NCBI GenBank assembly: GCA_026545765.1
Contig: CM048841.1
Span: forward strand, 102,629,352 to 102,693,351
Reading direction: 5' to 3'
Source: Plantago major
Taxonomy: Eukaryota > Streptophyta > Magnoliopsida > Lamiales > Plantaginaceae
Length of the DNA stretch: 64,000 nucleotides
This document shows positions 11,419 to 23,799 of the stretch, piece after piece. Below the pieces are notes generated by a model. That model was not told the DNA's origin and ran no database searches. It saw nothing but the letters and a program-made list of their open reading frames with translations. Both the position numbers and the translations under genes were made by a program. Position 1 is the first letter of the stretch, and each line of letters begins with the position of its first letter.

Positions 11419-13098
11419 CTAAGTGTAAAACTTCTGGAGGTTCTTGGCATTCCAAGTTCTCTTCAAGGCCCTGCCTTGTTCATCCCCTAGTTCGAAGCTT
11501 CCATTAACTCTTGCCCCAGTAACCTTGTATGGCCCTTCCCACTTGGGTTTAAGTTTTCCCACATGACTTAGTATATCAGCTCTTCTAAGGACTAAGTCTC
11601 CAACTTGTATGTCCTTGGGAAAGACACGCTTATTGTAGGCTCGAGCAGTCATGGCTTGGTGCCGAAGGATGTTGGCCAATGCCTTATCGCGCTTGTCTTT
11701 AAGGAGCTCAAGGTCGTAGATCCTTGCGAGCTCATTACCAACTGGGTTGTATTGCTGGATTCTCTGGATTGCTACCACCGTCTCTGAAGGGATGACCGCC
11801 TCAGATCCATAGACCAAGGAGAAAGGTGTTTCTTTTGTAGCAGTTCGGGCTGTCGTTCGATGCGCCCAAAGGGCCGCGTCAAGATCATCCGCCCAACTGT
11901 CTTGTGAAGTTCTCAACCTTTTCTCCAAAATCTTGACTATGGTCTTGTTGGTGGCTTCCACCTGACCATTGGCTTGGGGGTGGCTAAGTAAAGCGTTGTT
12001 CTATTTTGAAGGAGTGGAGCCACTCCTTCAGCCTTGACCCAGAAAATTGTGCTCCATTGTCTGAAACTAACACTCGTGGGAGTCCAAACCGGCAGATGAT
12101 GTTCTTCCAGATGAATGTCCGAACTCTGCTCTCGGTGATGACTGCTTCAGCTTCGACCCACTTAGTGAAGTATTCTACTGCTACTATCAAGAACTTCTTC
12201 TGATGCGTTTCTCGTGGAAAGGGACCAACTATGTCTATACCCCATTGATCAAATGGGCAAGCTATGATTGACGGAATCATAGGGTTGGTCGGACGGTGCG
12301 GTATGTTGGCATAGTATTGGCAGTCTTCGCAGGTGCGGGCGGTGTTGGCAGCGTCCATATCGATGGTTGGCCAATAGTATCCTTGCCTTATGATTTTTTG
12401 CGCCAAGGTTCTTCCCCCAGAGTGACTTCCACAACTTCCGGCGTGGATCTCTTCCATCGCAGTTTTCGCCTCCTGAGGATCTAGGCACCTCAAGTGAGTT
12501 CCGCTGAAGGATCTCTTGTAGAGGTCTTCTCCTAGAATAAAGTATCTGTTGGCTCGACATTGAATCTTCCTGGCCTCTCCAGGATCCACAGGTAAAGTAC
12601 CATCCTTGAGGTAACGGAATATATCGGTCATCCAGTTTCTTTCTGTGCTCAAGAGAAACATCTCTCCGTTGGGGTTCGCCAGGGAGGATTCTGTGCGGGT
12701 CATCAGGATGACACTTCTTGTGTCCAAAGCTCCTAAGGCTGAGGCGTACTTGGAGAGAGCATCGGCTTTTTCATTCCACTCTCTGTGAAACTGGTCGAGA
12801 GTAAATTCTTCAAAGTGCTCAACCTCTTTTTTGAGGAGCTCCAAGTATTTGATCATGTTAGGTCCTTTGGTGGTAAAGGATCCGGGAACTGGATTACTGC
12901 AGTGCCGTGCATGTAGGCTTTGATTCTTTTCACCTGAAGGGCTTTCGCCATCCTTAGGCCTGTGATAAGTGCTTCATCCTCGGCCTCGTTGTTCGTCACC
13001 TTAAAGTTGAGGGTGATGGCGTACTCGAGCTTGGCTCCTTCAGGACTTTCAAGGAAAACTCCTATTCCTCCCAACTGTCCGGTTGATGATCCATCCAC
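11419..13098 (-). pseudogene. Gypsy pol: archaeal-type RNase H and integrase
   Basis: A second RNase H starts MDGSSTGQLGGIGVFLESP (13098) and includes NNEAEDEALITGLRMA, the arrangement of Tat-lineage accessory RNase H domains. Integrase follows: zinc-binding H/C residues (RTCEDCQYY), then the core with WGIDIVGPFP (first Asp), VLVSDNGAQF (second Asp) and, after a frameshift near 11985, GQVEATNKT (Glu). The C-terminal part ends at 11419 in NAKNLQKFYT, with a GDLVLRR segment. So the DDE triad persists although the frame is broken twice (about 12856 and 11985). It would insert cDNA in the nucleus. Confidence 0.9.
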
Positions 13099-13134
13099 TT
13101 GTAATGTCCAACATTCTCTGTCCTTCCTTTCCTC

Positions 13135-14990
13135 CTAGAGTGGGGTGGGTGCTTTCTCAACCTTCTTGTCGGAAGATGCAGTTGTCGAGATATTGAGTTC
13201 TTCATCCAGAAGAAACATGTGCCTCACTCTTAGTGAATCCTCCATAGGTTGGTGATACTGAGTCATAGGCTGGATGCTAGCCTTTTGTGTCTCTTCAGCT
13301 TCTTTCCCTCCACTTGATTCCTTGATCTGGGCTATCGCCACATGACTGGCCTTTTCCTGGGAGTCTTCGTTCTCCTTTTCTACTTTCTCTGGATAGTCTA
13401 CCAGGAAGTCGGCCAGGACTTGTGCTTTCTTGGCAGATGGGGCTTGGTAGCCAATATCATATTCACTTAGCTCAATAGCCCATTTGGATAGGCGTCCTGA
13501 CTGATCCGGTTTCTCCAAGACATATTTGAGTGGCTCATTTGTAAGGACCACAATCCGATGCGACTTGAAGTAAGGCTTGATCGCATGATATAAACCAAGG
13601 TCTGAGCTTCTCCACCTTGACATATCTGGCTTCGGATCCTACAAGCGCTTTGCTCAAATAGTAAATTGGTAAATGCTCGTTGTCTTGTAATCGTACCAGT
13701 ACAGAACTCATTGCTTCATCGGTGGTAGCCAAATAGAGATAAAGAGTTTCATTCTCCATGGGTTTAGACAGAAGGGGCGGCGAGAGGAGATACTTTTTCA
13801 AGTTTTCCAGGGCCTCTTCGCACTCCTCTGTCCATTCGAACTTGTTTCCTTTCCGTAAGGTTTTGAAGAAGGGAAGGTTCTTCTCGGCGGACCTTGAGAT
13901 AAAACGGCTCAACGCCATTACCTTTCCTAGAAGCTTCTGAACTTCATTGATGGTCTTGGTACAGGCGGATCTATGATTGCCTTTATCTTCTCCGGTTAGC
14001 ACCGATGCCTCTTTTCGTGACCATGTAGCCAAGGAATTTTCCTCCTTTTACCCGAAAGTGCACTTTTTCGTGGTTCAGCTTCATTCCATACTTCCGGAGA
14101 ATGGAAAAGCAATTGTTGAGGTGTTCGATGTGCTCCTCTTCAGTCTTGCTTTTCACGAGCATGTCATCCACATAGACTTCCATGGTTTTTCCCAATTCTT
14201 CCTTGAACATCTTATTTACCACCGTTGGTAAGTAGCTCCTGCATTCTTGAGGCCAAAGGGCATGACCTTGAAGCAATAGACTCCTCCGGCCGCAAAGAAT
14301 GCCGTTTTCTTGATGTCTTCTTGAGCCATCCTAATTTGGTAAAAGCCTTGGTAAGCATCCATGAAGCTTAGAAGTGCGCATCCTGCAGTGGAATCAACCA
14401 ATTTGGTCTGCGTGGCAATGGATAGGATCTTTTGGACAAAACTTGTTGAGTCTGGTGAAGTCATTGCACATTCTCCACTTTCCTGGAGCTTTTTCGACGA
14501 GGACTACGTTGCAGACCCAATCAGAGTATCTGACTTCTTCGATATGACCTGCTTTTATCAATTTGTCAACCTCCTCGCTATGATAGCATCCTCAATCGCC
14601 CAAAATCTTTCCTCTTTTGGCGGATGTGTGACCGTAGGATCCATGTTCAGGCGGTGAACTGTGATCCTTGGGTCTATCCCCTTGAGGTCATCTGTGCTCC
14701 AAGCAAAGATGTCGCGATTGTCCCGGAGGCAGGTGATGAGCTTTCGCTCTATTTCCATGCTTATCTCTGTTCCAATCCGAGTTGTTCTCTCGTGATTTCC
14801 TTCGACCAGTTGGACCTCTTTCAAGGCTTCATGGGATTCTATCCTAGCTGTCTTGGGGAACTTTTCTCTGAGCGACCCAATACCAATTTCTTCTTTTGGT
14901 GGTGTCAGAGTGTTGGAAGAATGGTTAAGAGGGCCCTTGGTGACCGAAAGGACAGGTTCTGTGGCTCCTCTGGTTGACATGATGTAACAC
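13135..14990 (-). pseudogene. Gypsy pol: reverse transcriptase and first RNase H
   Basis: Blocks in order are the RT N-terminus (IFAWSTDDLKGIDP, about 14680), the palm segment SFMDAYQGFYQIRM (about 14410), MPFGLKNAGATYQR, the catalytic YVDD at about 14174-14163, the thumb, then RNase H with LYLATTDEAMSSVLV and YYLSKALVGSEARY, ending with a linker to 13135. The frame changes near 14560, 14250, 14010 and 13600. All expected domains survive, so damage is by small indels. This enzyme would make element cDNA and degrade the RNA template. Confidence 0.9.
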
Positions 14991-15725
14991 TCCCAGGCTT
15001 CTCTGATGTTGCCCATTTCTTCCCCTACGCCATTCGGGGTTGGAAACTTTACCCTATTGTGTAGGGGTGAGGCAATTGCTCTGAACTGGTTAAGTCCCGG
15101 GCGGCCCAAGATCACATTATAGTCGAAGGTGCTGTCAACTACTACGAAGAGAATAGTCCTGGTCACCCTTGTCGGAAAGGCGCCCATAGAGACTTGCAGT
15201 GGTATGCTTCCAATGGGGCGCACTACAGACCCTCCAAAACCTACCAGCGAGGTGTATACTCGTCCATATTGTATCTGCCCCAGGTGCATTTGCTCGACAG
15301 CCCTTTTGGATATGACATTGGAGGAGCTTCCTGTGTCGATCAGTACCTTGTTGACTTTGTAAGTGGCAATCACTAGAGAAACAACCAAAGGGACATCAGG
15401 GTCCTTGAGATCTCCTCCATGACGTTGGTGGGGGGATCTCACTATCGTCAAAGGTGATTGCATTTGTGCCTTTCAAAGCTGGTGGGCCGTAAGCCCTGTC
15501 GTTGTTTCTTAAGTGTTGCGCGGTCCTTTCTCCTGCATTTCTGCTATCTCCCCCTGTTGGTCCTCCCGCAATGGCGTTGATAACTCCACTGTAGGGGAGA
15601 TTCTCCATTTCTGTCTCTTCGCGGTAACCTTGATATCTTTGGGCCTGCCGATGTGGGATCTCGGTGGGAGGTGGTGGTAAAGAGCACATGGGAGGTTGAA
15701 CCACGCTCCTCTCTTCTTTGCTCAT
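14990..15725 (-). pseudogene. Gypsy pol: aspartic protease region
   Basis: A proline-rich linker (15725-15396) leads into a protease with the catalytic motif LIDTGSSSNVI at about 15343-15311 and the downstream VILGRPGLNQF typical of retropepsins. The protease would cut the polyprotein. The linker and protease frames overlap without matching, showing an indel near 15430. The protease then runs in frame into the start of the reverse transcriptase. Confidence 0.88.
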
Positions 15726-15848
15726 TCCTTCGATGCGGAGGGCTCATCTTCAACCGGTGGTTCTTTCAACTTCCCACTTCTTACTAGCCTTTCAATTTAC
15801 ATCTTCAATGGATGCAATCCTCGGTTGGTGACCTTTCATTTGTGGAAC

Positions 15849-17447
15849 CTACAGAGTCTTTAGAGAATTTACTCCTCTTCTTTTCTTGATCGGTTTAGGC
15901 CATTGTATATCCAAGTCCTTCTCAACAATAGAAGCCAAGATGTCGGATCTTGGTCTGTTGAGGCGAGTATACTCGGCAAACCTTCTGGGTGGAGTTCTTT
16001 CTCTGTGAAGTTCTTTTCTGTCTCTGAGGTCTCTTTTTTGCTCAAACTTTACTTGACGAGAAGGGAATTCCTGTCGTACTTGTTCTTTTCCCCTCTTGAT
16101 CCCTGCTCTTATCGGGACATTTCTTCGGTAATCTTCTCCATACAAGACTCCTTCACAGATTTCTTCCAAGTACTTTTCAGTGGTGATTTCTTCGTTGGAA
16201 AGCTTCCTTCTAAGCTCATCATTATAAGTGTTGGCATAGAGGTGTCGGACTCGCTCTTTGATACTATGAGGCTCTACCTGTCGCACTTCAGCGTTGAAGC
16301 GGTCGAGGAAGGTTCTGAGGTCCTCATGCTCTCTCTGGATTATGCCAGCCAGGTGCTCAACTGATCTCTTCCTTCTTTTCGCCTTCTCAAACCTTTTCAG
16401 GAAAAGGGAGGCGACGTCCGCATATGACTTGATGGAACCATTGGGTAATGAGGTCCACCAATCCATTGCTTCTCCAAAGAGTGTGGTGGAAAAGTTGAGA
16501 GCTTTCATGTTGTCGTTGAGTCCATTGCTTTCCATCTTACTCTCGTACCTAGTGAGATGCCCTACGGGGAAAGTATCTCCATAGTAGTGCTTAAGGTTTG
16601 GGATAACACAATCGGGGCGCTTTCTTTCTTTTCTGATCTCATCGCACAGAGGATTGGGAGTTTTAACTACCACCTTCTCATGTGCTTTGACCATTCTGCT
16701 CAAGGTGGCAATTTGTGTTTCCAAGGCCTTTTGTTGGAGGTAGATCTGCTCAGCTGTCAGTCTTTCACCGGTCCTGGGGTTGATGGCTACATCTGGAGGG
16801 AGATCATTGACTGGAACAATCGGGGTACTTTCTGCCATTTGATCTCTAGGCACTTGTTGTTGAGCTCCTCGTGCCGGCTTCCGCCTTCTACTCGCGGCAC
16901 TTCTGGACTTCTCCCTCGTTGCTCATGAGAAGCAACTGCTCTCCTATTGAGAAGATGTCTCAGATCTTCTGGTTGAGCTTGTTCTCCCAGCCTTTGTTGG
17001 ATTGGACGGTGCTCGTTTCTGGATTGAGCAGGTTCAGCTTGTCTTGGGATTGCCAAAGGCGGAGTGGGTTGAGGAGGCGGAGGTTGTTTGATCCAAACAC
17101 CCTTGAATAGTGGTGAGTAAGAGGCGAATTGATTTTCATTCAATCCAAACTCGCCGGACGGATGATCATCCATTTGGGAGGGTAAAGTTTCTAGCGGGGA
17201 GGACCATGTGTTCTGACGGAGGAACATCGCCGTCCCCAAGTGTTTGGACCCTTACTGGTGGATTAGTGGCTCTCTCCTCGTCAGAAGAAAGACTGGCGGT
17301 ATGGCCATCACTCGGATCGTCTGCCACTTCTCTTGTCAAGACTCTTGTTACTCCTCCTCTTCTGGTGGGAGGTCTCCCCCTTTGTCTAGGAGCTGGCGTA
17401 CCAACTGTAGTGGCGTTGGTTCTTGCGGACCTTCTTGTTCTTGCCAT
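15849..17447 (-). pseudogene. Gypsy gag (nucleocapsid-type structural protein), frameshifted
   Basis: The ATG at 17447 lies about 50 bp past the 5' LTR and opens a basic N-terminus (MARTRRSARTN). Reading continues in other frames from about 17200 and from about 16853, so at least two frameshifts are needed. The last 334-residue segment carries the retrotransposon gag domain: a long helical region with the AMDWWTSLPNGSIKSYADV stretch, then an arginine-rich tail ending at 15849. No CCHC zinc knuckle is visible. Gag would assemble cytoplasmic particles around the element RNA. Confidence is high for family, low for function. Confidence 0.85.
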
Positions 17448-17479
17448 TACTGAAGAGAACGGGACTTTTTGTAAAGGTT

Positions 17480-17496
17480 CCCACAGACGGCGCCAA
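17480..17496 (-). promoter_or_regulatory. Primer-binding site of the gypsy element
   Basis: Two or three bases inside the 5' LTR the minus strand reads TGGCGCCGTCTGTGGGA. A site starting TGG pairs with a tRNA 3' CCA end, and TGGCGCC is the usual start in Tat-type elements. The tRNA is not identified here. Confidence 0.85.
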
Positions 17497-17498
17497 AA

Positions 17499-18455
17499 TG
17501 TTGGGGGTCTAACTCCACAATCACTTAGATTTATTTAACTCTTCCAAATGGTACCAAGATGAGAGGCTCCTTGCTAGGTGAGGATCGAAGCGTAAGAACC
17601 AGCTGCCGACTACTCCGTGGGACACGCACACTTGAGTGGGGGGATTAGTGCCCGGTTTGCTAAGTGTCAAACCGGGATGAGACTTTACTCGAGAGTGACT
17701 GCGGATCGACTCTGTATAGTGCTCGTGATGTGACTAGCGAGAAGACTTGTTCGAAGTGACTTACTTGGTCTCCCCCCATTGCTTATTGGGATATGTGCCC
17801 TATTTATAGGCTACCATTGATATGGAAGGCCTTGCTAGGATCGCCCCATGTGTACGGCTAGGATTGAGCCACCAATGCTAAGATGAGGCCCATAGCCCAA
17901 TAATGAAGCTTTGGCCCATGCCATCTTGGGCTTCAGGGGTAATTTGGTCATTATTGGGAGAGTTCTTGAGGATGTGCCAGAGTCTGCCGAGATCTCAGGT
18001 TCGGAGGGGTCGGTCCGGATGTCTGATCCGGACAGTACCTGGTTGTCAGATGAGGAAGTTCCTCTGTCTGTCCAACTCTTCCGATTCAGAGCTCATGGGT
18101 TCGGACATCTCACTCTTTGGTGCCCACTTGCTTGGTAGCCTATGAGATGGTCATGCTGGATCCGAGTTAACATCCGTATCGGAGTTTTTGGGTCAGAGAG
18201 GGTGCTGACTTAGCACTATGCTCCTTTCCCAGGGAGGCTCGGACCATGGTGGGTCGGACCTATGGTTCCGGGTCGGGCCTTGCAGGTCCTAATCCTTTGT
18301 CCCTTTCTTTCAGGGTGGGTCGGACCATAGGTGGTCTGCCCGGATCGGACCATTGGCTCGGATATAAGTGCCTCGGATCCATTGGATGACTTGGGATGCC
18401 TTAGGATTCGCTCCTAGGTCCTTTAGGACGGATTGGACATATTTACGTATCAACA
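17499..18455 (-). repeat. 5' LTR of the gypsy element
   Basis: Nearly identical to 4017-4983. In element orientation it begins at 18455 and ends at 17499, followed at once by the primer-binding site. The TATTTATAGG stretch near 17800 reads TATAAATA on the minus strand and is a fair candidate for the LTR TATA box. Confidence 0.95.
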
Positions 18456-18535
18456 AGTTGTATATATATTTAGGTAAGATAATGTTCCTTCGAAAATAAG
18501 AACATTTTACGTAAATGGATGCCTTTATTACACAC

Positions 18536-20957
18536 CTCTCGAATGGATACATCCATCGATACTGAACCGGTCCAGCAAGTCTCGCTTCATGTGGGAGGTG
18601 AACCGGCAAGTGCTCCATAGAATCAAAGAAGCTCGGTGGAAAGATACGCTCAAGCTTGCATAGAATCAATGGTATGTTGCTTTCAAGATTTGCTAACACT
18701 TCATCCTCAAGCACCCTTGAGCATAAATTCTTGAAAAATAAGCTCAGATCGGCGAGAGAGCTCCATATAGGCTTAGGTAGTAGTTCTCGAAATGCAACAG
18801 GGAGAAGCCTCTCCATGAACACATGGCAATCGTGGCTCTTCATCCCATACATCTTTGTCTTCTTCAAATCCACACACCCTCCCAAGTTCGATGCATAACC
18901 GTCGGGGAACTTCAATGACCTCACCCAATCAACAACTTGTTCCTAGCTTCAATGTCAATTGTAGTCTTGGGCCATAGTCCCTTATCATTCCGCTTTGTCA
19001 ACTCCACCTATTACAAAATGTATCCAACTCGGATCTAGATTTAATCGTATCCTTTGTTTTCCTGTGTTGCAAATCATGTTGAAGCAGTTTTCGAACACGT
19101 TCTTCTCAATGTGCATGAAATCCAAGTTGTGACGGATAAGAAGAGTGCTCCAATAAGGCAAGTCCCAGAAGATGCTTCTCTTCTTCCATCCACAATTTTT
19201 GCTAATTTTATCGTTATGCTTCTCCGACCCAAGTTCAGTTACTTTCATAAGACCCAGCCTTTCTATCTCTGCAAGTATCTGTGCACCAGTAAGTTTTGTC
19301 GGGGGCCCTTTCATTTCTACTCGACCCTTCAAGAATTGAGTCTTGTTCTTCCTGAACGGATGATCTTTTGGTAGAAACCTACGATGATCAAACCAACATT
19401 CCTTTCCGCTCTCCTTCAGTCTAAATGCACTCATCGTCAAACAATGTGGACAAGCATTAAAGCCCGCATTTTCCTTCCGGATAGCATGGAGTAAGTGGAA
19501 AATCACTCACGGTCCACAGTAGTGCTGCTCTCAAGTTGAAGTTCTTCTTCGTTGACACATCATATGCTGGGATACCTTTTCCCACAACTCGATCAGCTCC
19601 TTGATTAGGGGCTGCAAGAACACATCCACCTTCTGTCCTGGATCATATGGACCGGGCACCAAAGCAGTCAAGAACATGAACGGTTCCTTCATGCACTCAC
19701 CGGGGGGCAGGTTGTACGGTGTCAGCATAACTGGCCAACAAGAGTACTTCCGGTCACTTCCAAAGGGGTTAAAACCATCCGTACAAAGGCCCAATCGTAC
19801 ATTTCTAGGCTCCGATGCAAACTCCGGATAGCTCTCGTCGAAGTGTTTCCATGCAGGTGAGTCTGATGGATGCTCCATTCTACCCTCTACCGGGATTACT
19901 CTCTCCTTGTGCCACCGCATTTTATCAGCACAAGCACTTGAAGCGTACAACCTTTTCAAACGAGGTGCTAGAGGGAAATACCACATTTTCTTATGTGGGA
20001 GATTTTTCTTCTGACGTTTCTTTGAGGCGCCCTCCTTGTAACGCTTGTACCGGTCCTTACCACGTAACTTGCACTTGAGAGATCTTTATCCTCCTCCCAA
20101 TAAATCATGCACATACCCTCACAACAATCCATGGTTTCCATAGGCAACCCCATCCCTCACATCTTTTTCTTCGCCTGGTAAAAGTTGGTGGGAACTAGGT
20201 TTGGTTCTGGACAAAGCTCCGACATTACTTGTACCCATTCATTGAAGCTCGATTCAGATTCGCCATTAGCCTTACAACTCATTAGCCGAGCCAACAATGA
20301 CAATTCGGTGTGCTTACACCCCGGATAAACCGGCTTCTTTGCGGATTCCATCAAGTCGAAGAAGACCTGATCCTCAGGATTCGGAGGCTCCTCCGCATCC
20401 CCCTCGGTTACTGGCTCCCTGGTGTCCATGAACTCTGGACCCGCAATATCATATACCATTTGCTCAACCCGTTCATGATCATTATTAGCATCAGATGTAG
20501 AAGTATTTTGAGTACTTCCCATCACAGTTTCCTGTTTTCTTTTATGCTTCCCCAAATTCTCATAATCCATGAACGGCTTATATGTCTCACCATGAGAAGT
20601 CCATACGTCATACTTAGCTACAAACCCCTTACGTTTCAAGTGTTCCACTACCGTTTCTGGAGGTAAAAATTGCTTATTTCTACATTTATACTGGGTGCAA
20701 GGGCACTTCATCATCCCCCCACTCAAACAATTAGTCTGTGTCAGTGCAAATGTAACGAATGCATCAACTCCTTCCACAAAACTAGGTAAAACTCTGCCAT
20801 TAACTATCCTTTGGTACATCCATGAACGATCGGTGTTCATTGGATGATTATATAACCTGACACGTTTGAATTGATTAGATCGTATTTTTTCAACTCGATT
20901 CCCATTTTCCCATTTCTTGCATGTTATAAAGTTTTTGTCTCTTACCAAAATTCCCAT
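18536..20957 (-). pseudogene. TNP2-like CACTA transposase, N-terminal part (Transpos_assoc, Transposase_21, DUF4218)
   Basis: The ATG at 20957 precedes a Transposase-associated domain (about residues 45-130): DRSWMYQRIV, then Cys/His residues in CPCTQYKCRNK and EHLKRKGFV..YDVWTSHGE. After frame changes near 20150 and 19990 the Transposase_21 core follows, with LGLCTDGFNPFGS, ALVPGPYDPGQKVDVFLQPL, CPHCLTMSA and HNLDFMHIEKNVFEN. DUF4218 (about 18924-18540) has ESNIPLILCKLERIFPPSFF. The exon ends FER at 18536 with a GT donor, and the gypsy element sits in the following intron. TNP2 proteins cut and join the CACTA ends in the nucleus; four or more frame changes make this copy inactive as read. 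Confidence 0.88.
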
Positions 20958-21747
20958 TACAAATAAAGCATTCCAACCCTTTAATGCGAATTTATAAATT
21001 ATAAATTACATGCATTTTACGAATGTAATCACCAAATTATATCAACACACTTCATTAATTAAATTCTCATAATTTATAATCTAGTACATGTATAAATTTA
21101 TCAAATGAAACAATTGCAAATCTTAATTAACATACTTAAATCAAAACTACGACATACTTAACATTATACTAATTAACAATTCAAATAATTTCACATCTCA
21201 AAGTTAATTAAACACACAATTACAATTGCTTAAATTAGTCTAAATTAACTAAATTTTCCAAATATGTCAAAAAGTTAGGGTTTCAAAACGAGGTACTAAA
21301 TCTTCATAATTTTACTAAATATACACCAATATCAAATTAATTAAAAGTCCAACATACTTACAAACATACTATACTAAAAATTCAAATTCACAATCAATAT
21401 ATATCAATTGCACATCTCAAAGGTAAAACATTACCTAATTACATCTAAACTAAGTACTATATACTCTCCATTTACATTCAATTGCTCAAATTAGTCCAAA
21501 GTAACAAAATTCCCAAATATAAAAAATTAGGGTTTACCTTCGAATTCGGAGAAATGAGCGGATGGAATTTGAAATTCACGGCACAATTGACCTCCTTGAT
21601 TCACGAGCTTCGAATGTACACGAAGAATGGACAAAATGGTTGAGATTTGGACCGGAATGGCTTTGGGCGAAATAAGGAGAAGAAAGGAAGAAGAATGAGG
21701 AAGAAGAGAAAATGGGGAAGAAGCTTTCTGCTTCCCGTAAAACACTT
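20958..21747. other. AT-rich untranslated region of the CACTA element
   Basis: This lies between the TNP2 start codon and the right palindrome array. It is strongly AT-rich, with short ACACA and CAAATTA runs and no convincing exon. The 72-residue frame at 21745-21527 is low in complexity and probably untranslated leader. Confidence 0.6.
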
Positions 21748-22024
21748 GAACTCTAGCGACGGATAGGTTATCCGTCGCTAGAGTTCCAATTTTGTTTTTT
21801 AAAAAAAATTATTTTCCCTTTTTTTTTCCTTGGTCAAAGGATCTAAACGACGGATAGTCGTATCCGTCGTTAACTAAAGACGGATAAGCCTATCCGTCAT
21901 TATGTTTAACGACGGATAGGCTTATCCGTCGTTAAACCTAGCGACGGAATTTATCCGTCGCTAGAGCTAGCGATTCGTCGCTAGCTAGAGACGGATAGAT
22001 TTCGTCGCTATTCTTCCGTGGCTA
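21748..22024. repeat. Right subterminal palindrome array of the CACTA element
   Basis: This is the counterpart of the left array, with the same GACGGATA core. Perfect palindromes lie at 21748-21786 (18-bp arms), 21846-21871 (11-bp arms), 21904-21937 (15-bp arms) and 21938-21964 (11-bp arms), with weaker ones between and after. Cores differ between palindromes (GCGACGG, ACGACGG, AGACGG), but the two arms of one palindrome nearly always agree. Probable TNPA-binding region. Confidence 0.9.
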
Positions 22025-22311
22025 TTAACAGGCTTTCTTGTAGTGTTGAGAGATACAATTTAAAAAAAAAACATGTATGTTACTACTTTAACAGGCCGGT
22101 ACGGTAGGACCCGATACTTAATACTCCCTCCATTTAAGAGAAAGTGTTACATTTTGACTTTGACCGGTCAACTGTCTTCGAGTTTGACCACAAATTACTC
22201 ATAATCGATAATAGTAAATAATGTAATAAAATCATATAACAAAAATTTAATTACTAAATTTTCATTATATAAATTTAATAATTTATTTATTAATATCGTT
22301 TAAGAGTAAAT

Positions 22312-23254
22312 TGTTAGAAAGATTAATAAAAATTCAAAGATAAAGCAGACAGAATAAATCAAACCGCCTTTCGTAATTGGAATCGAGGCCTGTGCTTGCA
22401 CAGATTCCTTAAAGCAAATACGCCGTCTCACCTATGGTGCTTGAGACGTTGAGCGTTTGCCTCCCAGGATACAACGATTGACTTAAACTACTAGCCGCAC
22501 AAGCTAGCAATTTCCGAATGACCAAGCGGATGCTCGGTTTATGCGAATACAGGGAAGGAGAAAGAACAGTAAGAAGAAGAAGAGAAAGGCTTTTTCAGTG
22601 TATTCTTCCTTACTGATTCTGAGACCAATTTATAAGTGAGAAAATGGCTGTTGAATTTTGTAACTGCTCAAGAATAATGGAGTTTTATTACAAAAATCAA
22701 ATCTCTCAACTAATGACAGAATTGATTCATTTGTAACTCCCCATGATTACAAAGTCATACAACGATCAAAACTTCGGAAGGTTTCACTGACCAAGTAGCA
22801 AACGTTGGCTCCAGCGGGCTAGCAATGCCTATTTTCGTCCGAGATTAGGTACGCAGGTCGCACGCACCTGCTCGCACCCAAGTCCCACTAGTTTCAGTAC
22901 AAATCTGGCCAGGATTTGCACCCCCCCCCCCTGCGCGCCCGCGTAGAGAGTCTTCCATAACCTTACCATCACACTTGAACAAGTAATATGGCTTGATAGG
23001 TTATAAACTAGTAATGACTTCCATGTGCTAGCAATGTGGGACAATCTCACTTTACCTTCCAACTTTGAGCAACTATTCCTCACTAACCCAAGGTCCGTTT
23101 TGGGCATACCATATATCAAATCGAAGCTCTCACTTAGTAGCTTACGACTGTATATTTAGTTTTCTTAATTAACAAATAATCAAGAAATGATCTCCTAGCA
23201 AACATACCCCACAAGGCATAGTTTACAACAAGTTTTCTTCAAAAACTTCCAACA
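22312..23254 (-). repeat. 3' LTR of the copia element
   Basis: Bounded by TGTTAGAAAG and TTCCAACA. In element orientation it carries a TATA box (TATAAATT, 22634-22627) and the U5 segment complementary to the priming site at 22420-22407. On the minus strand GTGAGGGGA (polypurine tract) immediately precedes it. Confidence 0.94.
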
Positions 23255-23799
23255 ATCCCCTCACATGAAGAAAACTTCATGTCGCATAATCCTACGATCG
23301 AATACCTGCATAGGATAGGTAGGTGTTACCACCTTTGAACCCCCCCTTGTATGAATACACCTTCCTTACTGATTAACAGTAGACGCGTTGTCCTTGAACT
23401 GCTCTGCCGTTTGTGTAAACGATAGTGCATTCCACACAGGTTCTTTCTAGCATCGTTCCGTTCTCATGGTTGTGTTCATTTCGGCCATGAAACACCTTTC
23501 CTGGTTCTGCAAGAGTATGCAAGAATTTGGGATCCAATTCTTGTTGAAGCGGCCCACACTTCACTCTTACATAGGTGATTCTGTATCACATGTAACTATA
23601 TTACTAATATGAATCATTAAAACCCACATGGTTAACCTCTTTACGTTCCGTCATTGTATAGGCAAACCCCCACAATGAACTCCTCGTTGATACAATCAGG
23701 TTGTCCCTTTGAACCTAGATCTTGGGATCTCCAGTCAACTAGGTTGGGTTTTCCTTCGCATCAATCATTAGTTAAAGTCTTCAATCCCATTCCAGTGAA

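Larger units (their letters stand above)
4017..18455 (-). mobile_element. Ty3/gypsy LTR retrotransposon, Tat lineage, with antisense gene
   Basis: The LTRs (4017-4983 and 17499-18455) begin TGTTGGGGG and end TATCAACA; AGTTG flanks the element at 4012-4016 and 18456-18460. Coding order on the minus strand is gag, protease, reverse transcriptase, RNase H, a second RNase H, integrase. A second, archaeal-type RNase H before integrase is a known mark of the Tat lineage. The TGGCGCC primer-binding site fits too. By eye the LTRs differ at about a dozen substitutions plus one scrambled patch, so the insertion is fairly young. A 6.4-kb spacer between integrase and 3' LTR holds an oppositely oriented gene. 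The insertion lies in an intron of the host CACTA transposase that would be about 85 nt without it. Confidence 0.95.
367..22045 (-). mobile_element. CACTA (En/Spm) DNA transposon, split by a gypsy insertion
   Basis: The left end reads CACTACAAAAAAACAGGGG from 367. The right end, ending at 22045, is its inverted counterpart, reading CACTACAAGAAAGCCTG on the minus strand. The trinucleotide TTG flanks both ends (364-366 and 22046-22048), the 3-bp target duplication expected of this superfamily. Both genes read on the minus strand: TNP2-like transposase (20957 to about 2870) and TNPA-like protein (2730 to 843). Without the 14.4-kb gypsy insertion the element would be about 7.2 kb, an ordinary size for an autonomous CACTA copy. 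Frameshifts and a stop in the genes suggest it no longer encodes working proteins. Confidence 0.96.

Noticed and set aside
22919..22930. C-runs in the copia LTRs as possible G-quadruplex regulators.
   Set aside because: Single homopolymer runs of variable length inside the error-like patches. They do not form the four-tract pattern.
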